This document shows, in pieces, positions 1-7,293 of a stretch of DNA of 39,968 nucleotides (within the stretch, counting starts at the first letter, position 1; each line of letters begins with the position of its first letter). The notes beneath the pieces were generated by a model. The model was not told the DNA's origin. It ran no database searches and saw nothing but the letters and a program-made list of their open reading frames with translations. The position numbers and the translations under genes are program-made. Source of the stretch: JAHEFX01 sp964614585 (GTDB taxonomy: Bacteria; Actinomycetota; Acidimicrobiia; Spongiisociales; JAENVV01); the NCBI GenBank assembly GCA_964614585.1, contig CAZTLW010000006.1, positions 1-39,968 on the forward strand. The letters run 5' to 3'.

Positions 1-1
1 G

Positions 2-79
2 TGGCGGGGACGACGGGATTTGAACCCGCGACCTCCGGCTTGACAGGCCGGCGTGAACTCCTGGCTTCACCACGCCCCC
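2..79 (-). tRNA. tRNA-Asp (anticodon GTC), CCA encoded
   Basis: On the minus strand this folds as a complete cloverleaf. The acceptor stem is GGGGGCG paired with CGTCCCC, the D stem is GTGA/TCAC, the anticodon stem is CCGGC/GCCGG around loop CTGTCAA, and the T arm is GCGGG-TTCAAAT-CCCGT. The discriminator is G and a genomic CCA follows at positions 4 to 2. Anticodon GTC reads Asp codons, and discriminator G fits tRNA-Asp. The 5' end is at 79. Confidence 0.96.
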
Positions 80-138
80 GTCCGTCGTTGCCGATGGGTA
101 TCGGTGACCGACAGGTGCAGCGAACGCTGCGGGCCAGA

Positions 139-165
139 AGTATAGGCGCGAGCGGCCTCTGTGAA
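139..165 (-). promoter_or_regulatory. Probable promoter of tRNA-Asp
   Basis: On the minus strand a -10 hexamer TATACT (139-144) lies about 60 nt upstream of the tRNA. A -35-like TTCACA (160-165) precedes it after a short 15-nt spacer. The -10 is close to consensus. The spacing is shorter than usual, so the -35 assignment is tentative. Confidence 0.5.
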
Positions 166-172
166 TCCCCGG

Positions 173-1186
173 TCAGCGCGAGATGACGAGCTTGCCGAAC
201 TGCTCGCCCGACTCGAGACGGCCGATCGCCCGGTCGGCTTCGCCGAATGGCACCACCGAATCGACCAGCACCGGCACCCGTCCCGACCCGACGAGGTCGA
301 GGACCTCGGCGAACTCGTCGTGGGTGAACATCGTCGACCCGATGAGCTCGAGCTGCTTGAAGAAGAGGAAGGGCACGCTCACCTCCACGGTGGTGCCGCC
401 GGTGGCGCCACAGGTGACGAGCCGTCCCCCCGGGACCAGCGAGCGCATCGACTGCTCCCACGTGGGCGCCCCGACGTTCTCGATGACGGCATCCACGCCG
501 CCGGTCGCCGCCTTCACCTCCTTGGAGAAGGGTCCGGTCGAGTCGAACCCGCCGAGGGCGCCCAACTCCTTGGCCCGTTCGATCTTCGCCTCGTCGCGCG
601 ATGTCACCCACACCGTCGCCCCGAGGGCCGTGGCGAGGCCGACCGCCGCCGAGGACACCCCGCCGCCGACGCCGACCACCAGCACCCGCGAGCCCTCGTC
701 GATGCGGGCCCGCCTCAGCATCCGATGGGCGGTGCCCGTCACGAGCCCGAACGTCCCGGCTTCCTCCCATGACAGCCCGGCCGGCTTGGGGAGGACGTTG
801 GCGGCGGGGACGACCACGTACTCGCCCATCGTGCCCGGATGGTGCTCGCCGAGGATCCCGTAGGAGCGGCAGTAGACGATGTCGCCCGAACGGCAGGCGT
901 CGCACCGGCCACAAGACAGCGATGGGTCGACCACCACCTCGTCACCCAGGGCCACGCCGTCGACGCCATCGCCCACCTGGTCGACGACCCCGGCACCGTC
1001 GGCGCCGGACACGTGTGGGAACGATGGGGGGGCCGGCATCCCGCGCGACACCCACAGGTCGAGGTGGTTGAGGCCCGATGTCTTGAGGGCGACCCGCACC
1101 TCCCCGGGGCCGGCCTCGGGGGTGGGCACCTCCCCGAAGGAGTAGGAATCGGGACCATTCGTCTCGTTCAGGTACCAGGCACGCAT
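173..1186 (-). CDS. Zinc-type alcohol dehydrogenase / quinone oxidoreductase family protein (MDR)
   Basis: A 337-residue medium-chain dehydrogenase/reductase. The N-terminal GroES-like half carries a structural-zinc-type cluster (SCGRCDACRSGDIVYC), and the Rossmann half has the nucleotide-binding glycine run VLVVGVGGGVSSAAVGLA. The family oxidises or reduces alcohols, aldehydes or enones with NAD(P)H in the cytoplasm; the substrate cannot be read from sequence. The start is placed at the ATG at 1186 (MRAWYLNE) rather than ten codons upstream, because a TAGGCT -10 box lies 7 nt before it and that N-terminus is typical of the family. It is the last gene of a run of minus-strand genes that each appear to have their own promoter. 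Confidence 0.9.
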   Translation of the reverse strand: MRAWYLNETNGPDSYSFGEVPTPEAGPGEVRVALKTSGLNHLDLWVSRGMPAPPSFPHVSGADGAGVVDQVGDGVDGVALGDEVVVDPSLSCGRCDACRSGDIVYCRSYGILGEHHPGTMGEYVVVPAANVLPKPAGLSWEEAGTFGLVTGTAHRMLRRARIDEGSRVLVVGVGGGVSSAAVGLATALGATVWVTSRDEAKIERAKELGALGGFDSTGPFSKEVKAATGGVDAVIENVGAPTWEQSMRSLVPGGRLVTCGATGGTTVEVSVPFLFFKQLELIGSTMFTHDEFAEVLDLVGSGRVPVLVDSVVPFGEADRAIGRLESGEQFGKLVISR

Positions 1187-1193
1187 GGGACGG

Positions 1194-1199
1194 AGCCTA
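1194..1199 (-). promoter_or_regulatory. -10 box, leaderless-type promoter of the MDR gene
   Basis: TAGGCT on the minus strand, 7 nt before the ATG at 1186, with no Shine-Dalgarno sequence between. This spacing places the transcription start at or next to the start codon. Confidence 0.55.
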
Positions 1200-1217
1200 C
1201 GGATCACCGAAGGCAAG

Positions 1218-1255
1218 CAGTACCGAGACGTCTCGGTACTCCGTACTCGGTACTG
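1218..1255. repeat. Dispersed GTAC-rich palindromic repeat, copy a
   Basis: This intergenic stretch contains a perfect 20-bp palindrome GTACCGAGACGTCTCGGTAC (1220-1239) followed by GTACTCGGTACTG. The units AGTACCGAG and CTCGGTACT recur at 32206-32238, 32641-32672 and 34339-34367, always outside genes. Confidence 0.75.
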
Positions 1256-1271
1256 GCGGGCGAAGCCCGCC
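1255..1271 (-). terminator. Hairpin at the end of the 120-aa gene
   Basis: GGCGGGC-gaa-GCCCGCC is a 7-bp GC stem with a 3-nt loop that touches the stop codon at 1271-1273. There is no T-run, as is common in high-GC actinobacteria. It could terminate the minus-strand gene or belong to the adjoining repeat. Confidence 0.5.
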
Positions 1272-1633
1272 TACCCGAGGTGCCTCGACACGGTGCGGTT
1301 CACGGCGTCGAGGACCGCCCGCACCGTGGCGACCTCCAGCGAGCCCTCCCGCACCAGCGCCGAGCCCACCAGTCGCAGTCCGTCGGGAGCCAACTCGGCC
1401 TGGGCCATCGCCACCGTGCTGTCGCCGAGGTCGGTGGCCGCCACCGCCACGAGGGTCGCCCTCACTGCCCCGTCGGTCACCTGGTCGACCGCGTCGAGTG
1501 TCGCCTCGCCCACGGCCCGCTGGCCGGTGCCGCCGGCGCTGCCCAGGTAGGCGACGCCGCGCCACGACAGGGTCACGGTGGCGGCGTCGTCGACGACGTT
1601 GAGGTCGACGAAGGCGGGGCGGGGCGCACGCAT
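1271..1633 (-). CDS. Hypothetical protein, 120 aa
   Basis: I do not recognise the family. The product begins MRAPRPAFVDLNVVDD and reads as alternating beta strands followed by a C-terminal helix (VATVRAVLDAVNRTV). There is no signal peptide, membrane segment or cysteine motif. The phrase RAVGEATLDAV resembles small proteins that assess activity of metabolic regulators, but that is too weak to use. The start at 1633 is supported by a TACACT -10 box 7 nt upstream. The gene lies 40 nt downstream of the AAA ATPase on the same strand and ends inside a GC hairpin. Confidence 0.7.
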   Translation of the reverse strand: MRAPRPAFVDLNVVDDAATVTLSWRGVAYLGSAGGTGQRAVGEATLDAVDQVTDGAVRATLVAVAATDLGDSTVAMAQAELAPDGLRLVGSALVREGSLEVATVRAVLDAVNRTVSRHLG

Positions 1634-1640
1634 GGTGGCG

Positions 1641-1646
1641 AGTGTA
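1641..1646 (-). promoter_or_regulatory. -10 box, leaderless-type promoter
   Basis: TACACT on the minus strand, 7 nt before the ATG at 1633, without a ribosome-binding site between. It matches the pattern seen at many genes in this window. Confidence 0.5.
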
Positions 1647-1673
1647 CGGGCCCACCCAGGGGTCGGGCCCGAT

Positions 1674-3152
1674 TCAGGCGGTGGCCTGCGCCGCCGCCGA
1701 TCGCGCCCGCCCGTCGGCCCACCGGCGCAGCGACGCGACCTCCTCGGCGCGGGACACCGAGAGCGGGACGACTCGGGCGATCTCCGTGGCGAGCAGCCCG
1801 GACGTGAGCCGGCCGGGCCCCTCGAGGGCTCGGTACATGCCGGCGACGACGGCCGCCTCCAACTCCGCCCCCGAGAACCCGTCGGTCGCAGCGGCGAGGT
1901 CGTCGACGGGGAATGCCGCCGGGTCGTGGCCACGGCGGGCGAGATGGGTGGCGAGGATCGCGGCCCGCGCGGTCGGCCCCGGCAGGTCGAGGAAGAAGAC
2001 CTCGTCCACCCGGCCCCGCCGGAAGAGCTCCGGCGGGAGCGACGTGACGTCGTTGGCCGTGGCGACCAGGAAGGCCCCGCCATCGCGCTCGGACAGCCAG
2101 CGCAGGAAGGTGCCCATCACCCGACGGCTGGTGCCGCCGTCGTGGTCACCCGAGCCGGCGAAGCCCTTCTCGACCTCGTCGATCCACAGGACCACCGGCG
2201 ACATCGCCTCCACCGCGTCGAGCGCCCGGCGCAACCGCGCCTCGGACTCGCCGACCCACTTCTCGAACAGTCGCCCGGGATCCAACAACACGAGCGGGAG
2301 GCCCCAGGCGGCGGCCACGGCCTTGGCCACCGCCGACTTGCCGCAGCCTGGCACCCCCGTGAGCAGCACGCCCTTCGGCTCGGGGAGGCCGTCGACCGGC
2401 TCGGCCAGCACCCGGCCCCGCAGCGACAGCCAGTCGGTGAGGTCGTCGATGCCGGCCAACTCGCCGAGGGTCGGTCCGTCCGGCTCCACGAGCTCGAGCA
2501 CCCCGTCGTCGGCGAAGAGTGCCGCCCGCGCCGACCGGACCCGGGCGAGGTCGTCCCCGTCGAGGACCCCGTCGTCGGCCGCCTGGCGCCGGACGAGGCG
2601 TTCGGCGCGTCCGATGGGGAGCCCCGACAGGGCTCGGGCCATGCGATCGACGCCCGGCTCGTCGAGGCGGACGTCGAAGCCCCGGCCCCGCAGGTCGTCG
2701 ATGGTCCGCAGGACGAGGGCGCGCAACTCGTCGCCGTTGGGAGGTCGTTGCCGCCACACCGACGCCAGCGCCTCGAGCTCGGGGGCGACCGTGTGGGTGG
2801 GAGCGGTCACGACGATCGTCGATCGGTCGAACCCGGCTGCGACCTCCCGAAGGTGGCGGCGGGCCGTCGGTTCGTCGAGGTGGTGGTGGGCGTCGGCGAG
2901 GACGTAAACGGCCGGCGTCGAGTGCTCGGCGATCGTGGCGAGGGCGGTGGCGATCGCCTCCGTGCCGTACTGGGTCGGGCCACCGTCGCGGGCGAGGCCG
3001 CGGGTCGCCGACCAGGTCCATACGGCCAGGCCGCGGTCCGCGGCGAGTCGGCGCAGGGTGGCGAGGGTGCGGGCCTCCTCGATCGTCTCGGCGAGGACGA
3101 GCGGGGAGGACGAGTCCAGCAGGACCCCGAGGTCGTGGGCGTCGTCGGTCAC
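1674..3152 (-). CDS. Ycf46-like AAA ATPase
   Basis: A protein of about 492 residues. The N-terminal ~240 residues form an inactive P-loop-like region (PLVLAETIEEARTLATLRRLA, then VYVLADAHHHLDEP). A full AAA module follows with Walker A GVPGCGKS (about 267-274), Walker B VVLWIDEVEKG (about 317-327) and an arginine-finger region ELFRRGRVDEVF. This order and length fit the Ycf46 family of cyanobacteria and plastids, whose role is poorly defined and is linked there to CO2 use. The start is set at the GTG at 3152 (VTDDAHDL). The open frame continues upstream but would run into the divergent lipoprotein gene and has no family resemblance there. Sure of AAA; moderately sure of the Ycf46 subgroup. 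Confidence 0.82.
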   Translation of the reverse strand: MTDDAHDLGVLLDSSSPLVLAETIEEARTLATLRRLAADRGLAVWTWSATRGLARDGGPTQYGTEAIATALATIAEHSTPAVYVLADAHHHLDEPTARRHLREVAAGFDRSTIVVTAPTHTVAPELEALASVWRQRPPNGDELRALVLRTIDDLRGRGFDVRLDEPGVDRMARALSGLPIGRAERLVRRQAADDGVLDGDDLARVRSARAALFADDGVLELVEPDGPTLGELAGIDDLTDWLSLRGRVLAEPVDGLPEPKGVLLTGVPGCGKSAVAKAVAAAWGLPLVLLDPGRLFEKWVGESEARLRRALDAVEAMSPVVLWIDEVEKGFAGSGDHDGGTSRRVMGTFLRWLSERDGGAFLVATANDVTSLPPELFRRGRVDEVFFLDLPGPTARAAILATHLARRGHDPAAFPVDDLAAATDGFSGAELEAAVVAGMYRALEGPGRLTSGLLATEIARVVPLSVSRAEEVASLRRWADGRARSAAAQATA

Positions 3153-3190
3153 GGCGGTGGTATCGGCAGGTCGGGGCGACCCCTCAAGCG

Positions 3191-3221
3191 TTGGACGCAC
3201 GACCGACCCGAGACCTAGCCT
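3191..3221 (+). promoter_or_regulatory. Probable promoter of the amino-acid ABC importer
   Basis: TTGGAC (3191-3196) and TAGCCT (3216-3221) are separated by 19 nt and lie upstream of a leader of about 50 nt. The leader ends in a clear ribosome-binding site, GGAGG at 3260-3264, 10 nt before the ATG at 3274. Unlike many genes here, this one is therefore leadered. Confidence 0.45.
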
Positions 3222-3273
3222 TCGGGTCCCCGGGGGGCATTCGCCCCGCCCGGCCATTCGGAGGAACACCACC

Positions 3274-4038
3274 ATGAAGCGATTCCTGATCCTGCTGTCG
3301 GCCCTTGCCGTGATCGTCGCCGCCTGCGGCGGCGACGACGGCGAGGCATCCGACATCCCCACCCTCACGTCCGGCGAGCTGCTGGTCTGCACCGATGCCC
3401 CGTACTCGCCGTTCGAGAACGTCGACGAGGACGGCAACGTCTCCGACGGCTTCGACGTGGAGCTCGTCGAGGCCATCGGCGAGGAGCTCGGCCTCACCGT
3501 GACCTGGACCATCCAGCCGTTCGACGGCATCTGGTTGGCCCCGGCCGCCGGCACCTGTGACCTCGTGGCCTCGGCGATGACGATCACCGAGGATCGCGCC
3601 GCCCAGGCGCTCTTCTCGGACCCTTACTACGACGCCGACCAGTCGCTCATGGTTGCCGCCGGCAGCGGGTTCGCCAGCCTCGACGACCTCGTCGGCGAGA
3701 GCGTCGCCGTGCAGACCGGCACCACCGGTGAGATCTACGCCAGCCAGAACGCCCCGGAGGGTGTCGAGATCGTCAGCTTCGACGAGCCGGCGGCCATGTT
3801 CCTGGCCCTCGAAGGCGGCGATGTCTCCGCCATCCTCCAAGACCTGCCGGTCAACGCCGAGCGGGCCCAACAGGACGACCAGTTCGAGCTGGCCGAGACG
3901 TTCCCCACCGGGGAGCAGTACGGCTTCGCCACCGCTCAGGAGAACACCGACTTGATGGATGCCATCAACGAAGGCCTGGCGGCGGTCCGCGACGCCGGTA
4001 CATACGACGAGATCTTCGAGAAGTACTTCGGCGCCTGA
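3274..4038 (+). CDS. Polar amino-acid ABC transporter substrate-binding lipoprotein
   Basis: A 254-residue family 3 solute-binding protein. The signal peptide MKRFLILLSALAVIVAAC ends in a lipobox with Cys18 as the lipidated residue, so the mature protein is anchored outside the membrane. The phrases LLVCTDAPYSPFEN, GFDVELVEAIGEELG, WTIQPFDGIW and DLVASAMTITEDRA are typical of glutamine-, arginine- and cystine-type binding proteins. It is followed by its permease and ATPase. Position near two glutamine synthetases elsewhere in the window is not evidence for glutamine as substrate. The start is fixed by a good Shine-Dalgarno sequence. Confidence 0.93.
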   Translation: MKRFLILLSALAVIVAACGGDDGEASDIPTLTSGELLVCTDAPYSPFENVDEDGNVSDGFDVELVEAIGEELGLTVTWTIQPFDGIWLAPAAGTCDLVASAMTITEDRAAQALFSDPYYDADQSLMVAAGSGFASLDDLVGESVAVQTGTTGEIYASQNAPEGVEIVSFDEPAAMFLALEGGDVSAILQDLPVNAERAQQDDQFELAETFPTGEQYGFATAQENTDLMDAINEGLAAVRDAGTYDEIFEKYFGA

Positions 4039-4058
4039 GCCGACGCCGATCCAAAGCA

Positions 4059-4086
4059 CGAGGCCCCGGCGACCGCCGGGGCCTCG
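4059..4086 (+). terminator. Intercistronic hairpin (terminator or attenuator)
   Basis: A 12-bp GC-rich stem CGAGGCCCCGGC / GCCGGGGCCTCG closes a 4-nt loop (GACC). It lies between the binding-protein gene and the permease gene. Such hairpins often let the binding protein be made in excess over the membrane components. There is no T-run. The permease has its own -10 box just downstream. Confidence 0.7.
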
Positions 4087-4104
4087 TCGCGTGGGGGCAT
4101 CCCC

Positions 4105-4110
4105 TAGGTT
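4105..4110 (+). promoter_or_regulatory. -10 box, leaderless-type promoter of the permease gene
   Basis: TAGGTT lies 6 nt before the ATG at 4117, with no Shine-Dalgarno sequence in between. It suggests a secondary promoter after the intercistronic hairpin. Confidence 0.5.
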
Positions 4111-4116
4111 CACCGC

Positions 4117-4908
4117 ATGTTCGCCGGAGGCATCGTCAAGACCCGTCGCGAGCGCTTCGTCCGGTGGACGACCTACGCCGTCGTCACGGGTGTCATCGTC
4201 ACGCTGTTGGTGTCCGCAGACTGGGCCCGGGTGTTCGACAGCCTGCTCAACTTCGAGATCGCCGCCGAGCAGTTCCCGGGCATCCTCACCATCGCCGCCC
4301 GCAACACGCTCATCTTCACGGCGCTGGGTTTCGTCGGCGGGTTCGTCATCGCCATGACGATGGCGCTCGCCCGGATCTCCTCGGTCCGGCCGTACCGTGC
4401 CTTCGCCGGTGGTTACATCGAGGTCTTCCGGGGCCTCCCATTGCTCCTCACGATCATCCTCATCGGCCAGGGCCTGCCCCTGGCAATCCCGTTCTTCCGG
4501 TCGATCCCGATCTTCTGGCGGGGCGTCATCGCCTTGGCGGTGGTCACCGGCGCCTACATGGCCGAGACGATTCGCGCCGGCATCGAGGCGGTCCCACCCG
4601 GGCAGATGGAGGCGGGGCGATCGCTGGGCATGACCCGGGGCCAGACGATGCGGTTCATCATCCTCCCCCAGGCCATCCGGATCATCATCCCGCCCCTCAC
4701 CAACGAGTTCGTCCTGCTCATCAAGGACACGTCGCTCATCTCGGTGCTCGGCGTGACGCTCGCCACCAAGGAGCTCACCCGCTGGGGCCGCGACGGCGTC
4801 ATCCAGTTCGCCAATGCCACCCCGATCGTCGTGGCGGGCATCATCTACCTCGCCATGACCATCCCCCTCACCTACCTCGCCCGGCGGATGGAGGGGCGCA
4901 AGACATGA
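4117..4908 (+). CDS. Amino-acid ABC transporter permease (HisM/GlnP type)
   Basis: A 263-residue integral membrane protein with about five to six hydrophobic segments. It carries the EAA loop that contacts the ATPase (GQMEAGRSLGMTRGQTMRFIILPQAIRIIIPP) and the family phrases YIEVFRGLPLLLTI and FVLLIKDTSLISVLG. It forms the channel of the importer whose binding protein lies upstream. The stop codon overlaps the ATG of the ATPase gene by 4 nt (ATGA), which implies translational coupling. Confidence 0.93.
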   Translation: MFAGGIVKTRRERFVRWTTYAVVTGVIVTLLVSADWARVFDSLLNFEIAAEQFPGILTIAARNTLIFTALGFVGGFVIAMTMALARISSVRPYRAFAGGYIEVFRGLPLLLTIILIGQGLPLAIPFFRSIPIFWRGVIALAVVTGAYMAETIRAGIEAVPPGQMEAGRSLGMTRGQTMRFIILPQAIRIIIPPLTNEFVLLIKDTSLISVLGVTLATKELTRWGRDGVIQFANATPIVVAGIIYLAMTIPLTYLARRMEGRKT

Positions 4909-5645
4909 CCGCCCCCGTCATCGAGATCCGCGACCTGCACAAGTCCTTTGGGGACCTCGACGTGCTGAAGGGCATCGACTTCGTGGTCGAGCGCGGCGAG
5001 GTCGTCTCGGTGATCGGGCCATCGGGGTCGGGCAAGTCCACCTTGCTGCGCTGCGTCAACCTCCTCGAGCAACCGACCTCCGGCCGCATCCTCATCGAGG
5101 GATACGACCTCGCCGACCCCGACTGCGACATCGACAAGGTGCGCACCAAGGTGGGCATGGTGTTCCAGCTCTTCAACCTGTTCGAGCACCTGTCGGTGCT
5201 CGAGAACGTCACGATCGCCCAGCGGAAGGTGCTGAGGCGATCGGCCGAGGAGGCCGAGGCCATCGCCCGGCGCAACCTCGAGAAGGTCGGCCTCGACGAC
5301 AAGATCGAGGCGTATCCCCACACGCTCTCGGGCGGCCAGAAGCAGCGGGTGGCGATCGCCCGGGCACTCTCGATGGACCCCGACATGATGCTCTTCGACG
5401 AGGCGACGTCGGCTCTCGACCCCGAACTGATCGGCGAGGTGCTCGGCGTCATGCGGACCCTCGCCGAGGAGGGGATGACCATGCTCGTGGTCACCCACGA
5501 GATGGACTTCGCCCGCAACGTGTCCGACCGGGTCGTCTTCATGGACGGGGGCGTCATCGTCGAGCAGGGTCCCCCGTCGGAGGTGCTGGTCGATCCCCAG
5601 CACGAACGGACCCGCCGGTTCCTGCAGATGGTCCTGGGCGAGTAG
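4905..5645 (+). CDS. Amino-acid ABC transporter ATP-binding protein (GlnQ/HisP type)
   Basis: A 246-residue ABC ATPase with Walker A GPSGSGKS (38-45), a Q-loop at GMVFQLFNLFEHL, signature LSGGQ, Walker B MMLFDEATSALDP and switch histidine in VVTHEM. It energises uptake by the preceding permease and lipoprotein. The ATG overlaps the end of the permease gene by 4 nt. The reading FQLFNLFEHLSVLENV is characteristic of the polar amino-acid uptake subfamily. Confidence 0.95.
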   Translation: MTAPVIEIRDLHKSFGDLDVLKGIDFVVERGEVVSVIGPSGSGKSTLLRCVNLLEQPTSGRILIEGYDLADPDCDIDKVRTKVGMVFQLFNLFEHLSVLENVTIAQRKVLRRSAEEAEAIARRNLEKVGLDDKIEAYPHTLSGGQKQRVAIARALSMDPDMMLFDEATSALDPELIGEVLGVMRTLAEEGMTMLVVTHEMDFARNVSDRVVFMDGGVIVEQGPPSEVLVDPQHERTRRFLQMVLGE

Positions 5646-5648
5646 CCG

Positions 5649-5766
5649 CCGAACCCAGGGTTCTGTGCAGGGCGGTCGATGGTTCTCCGGTGCGAGGACC
5701 ATGGTGGGGCTGGTCTCGGCACCGCAGAACGCCGAATCCGCCTGTCCTGAACCCTGGGTTCGCCGT
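5649..5766. repeat. Long imperfect palindrome between convergent operons
   Basis: The outer arms are GAACCCAGGGTTC (5651-5663) and GAACCCTGGGTTC (5749-5761), each nearly palindromic itself. Inside them CAGGGCGG faces CCGCCTG, and GTTCTCCGGTGCGAGGACC faces GGTCTCGGCACCGCAGAAC, around the loop ATGGTGGGGCT. The whole stretch of about 115 nt can fold into one branched stem. It lies between the ABC importer and the dnaK operon, which converge here, so it may act as a bidirectional terminator. Confidence 0.7.
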
Positions 5767-5770
5767 GGGG

Positions 5771-6157
5771 TCAGGAGGGGCGGGGTGGGCGGACCGCCCG
5801 GCGCAGCACGATCTGGTAGCCGGGCTCGGTCTCCCGCCCCTCGAGCAGGTACTCGACCCGCTCGCGCAGCTTCTCGAGCCGGCGCTGCAGGCGGTCGCGG
5901 TCCTCGGTGAGCTGCTCGACCTCCTGGCGGAGCTCGAGCACCATCCGGATGCCCTCGTGGTTGAGGCCCTTCTCCGACAACTCCTGGATCTCCAACAGGC
6001 GCTCGATGTCCTCCTGGGAGTACCGGCGGGTCCCGCCCGGGGTCCGATAGGGGTCGATGAGGCCGCTCCGCTCGTAGATGCGGAGGGTCTGGGGGTGCAT
6101 CCCCGCCAGTTCGGCGGCGACGGAGATCACGAAGACGGCGCGGTCGTGCTCGTTCAT
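5771..6157 (-). CDS. hspR: HspR, MerR-family heat-shock repressor
   Basis: A 128-residue MerR-type regulator. The winged helix-turn-helix reads FVISVAAELAGMHPQTLRIYERSGLIDPYRTPGGTRRYSQEDIERL, and a coiled-coil follows (EGIRMVLELRQEVEQLTEDRDRLQRRLEKL). HspR represses the dnaK operon in actinobacteria and uses DnaK as co-repressor. Here it is the last gene of that operon, and its ATG overlaps the dnaJ stop by 4 nt, so autoregulation is expected. The start at 6157 (MNEHDRAV) is preferred over a longer frame because of this coupling. Confidence 0.94.
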   Translation of the reverse strand: MNEHDRAVFVISVAAELAGMHPQTLRIYERSGLIDPYRTPGGTRRYSQEDIERLLEIQELSEKGLNHEGIRMVLELRQEVEQLTEDRDRLQRRLEKLRERVEYLLEGRETEPGYQIVLRRAVRPPRPS

Positions 6158-7293
6158 GCGTCCACCATCCCGGCTCGTGGGTCCTCGGTGTCGTATTCGG
6201 CCTGCCACTCCTCGAGGGCCTTGCGGGCCTTGCGGCTGAGCTTGGCGGGCACGTCCACCTTCACGGTGACCAGCAGGTCGCCGTCGCGGCCCCGGTCGTG
6301 CTGCACGCCCCGGCCCTTCACGCGGAAGGTCTTCCCCGTGGGCGTGCCGGCGGGCACCTTGAGACGGACGGGGCCGTCGAGGGTCGGCACCGCGATCTCG
6401 GCGCCGAGGGCGGCCTCGGGGAACGTCACGGGCACGGTCACCGTCACATCATCGCCGCGTCGGCCGAAGATCGGGTGCTTGTCGACCCCCACCCGCACGA
6501 GGAGGTCGCCGGCCGGCCCACCGGCCCGGCCGGGGCCGCCCTTGCCGCGGGCGCGCACCATGGCGCCGTCCTCGACGCCTGCGGGGATCCGGATCGTGAT
6601 GTCACGGGTCCGGCGCTCGGTGCCGCTGCCCCGGCACTGGCTGCAGGGGACGGTGACGACCTGCCCCGATCCCCGGCACTGGGGGCAGGGCTGGGCGAAG
6701 GAGAAGAAGCCCTGGTTCTGGGTGACCTGGCCGGCGCCCCCACAGGTGGGGCAGACCGACGGTTTGGTGCCCGGTTCGGCACCGGAGCCTCCACAGCGCG
6801 AGCAGTTGGTCTCCCCGTCGAGGCGTACCGTCCGGGTGGTGCCGGTGACGGCGTCGCGGAACGGGATGCGGACGTGGGTCGTGAGGTCGGGGCCCTTGAC
6901 CGGTCCCCGTCGTCCGCCGGCGCCTCCGAACAGGTCGCCGAACCCGCCGGCGCCGCCGAACAGGTCCTCGATGTTGATCCGCTGGCCGCCGAAGCCGCCG
7001 CCCCCGGGGAAGCCGCCGCCGGGGAAGCCGCCGGCCCCGCCGCCGGCGTAGGCGCCCGAGTCGACGAGGCGGCGCACCTCGTCGTACTCGTTCCGTTTCT
7101 CGGGGTCGGAGAGCACCGAGTACGCCTCCGACACCGCCTTGAAGCGTTCCTCGGCGGCCGTGTCGCCGGGGTTGGTGTCGGGGTGGTTCTCCTGCGCGAG
7201 CTTCCGATAGGCCTTCCTGATGTCCTCGCGTGACGCGTTCTTCGCCACGCCGAGGACCTCGTAGAAGTCCTTCTCGATCCAGTCGCGCTGCAT
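6154..7293 (-). CDS. dnaJ: DnaJ, Hsp40 co-chaperone
   Basis: A 379-residue class A J-protein. It has a J domain with the HPD motif (LAQENHPDTNPGD), a Gly/Phe-rich linker (about 75-130), and four zinc-binding repeats CSRCGGSG, CPTCGGAG, CPQCRGSG and CSQCRGSG. Beta-barrel C-terminal domains follow. It stimulates DnaK ATPase and delivers unfolded clients. The gene starts 1 nt inside the grpE stop (TGATG) and overlaps hspR by 4 nt, so the whole operon looks translationally coupled. Confidence 0.96.
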   Translation of the reverse strand: MQRDWIEKDFYEVLGVAKNASREDIRKAYRKLAQENHPDTNPGDTAAEERFKAVSEAYSVLSDPEKRNEYDEVRRLVDSGAYAGGGAGGFPGGGFPGGGGFGGQRINIEDLFGGAGGFGDLFGGAGGRRGPVKGPDLTTHVRIPFRDAVTGTTRTVRLDGETNCSRCGGSGAEPGTKPSVCPTCGGAGQVTQNQGFFSFAQPCPQCRGSGQVVTVPCSQCRGSGTERRTRDITIRIPAGVEDGAMVRARGKGGPGRAGGPAGDLLVRVGVDKHPIFGRRGDDVTVTVPVTFPEAALGAEIAVPTLDGPVRLKVPAGTPTGKTFRVKGRGVQHDRGRDGDLLVTVKVDVPAKLSRKARKALEEWQAEYDTEDPRAGMVDA

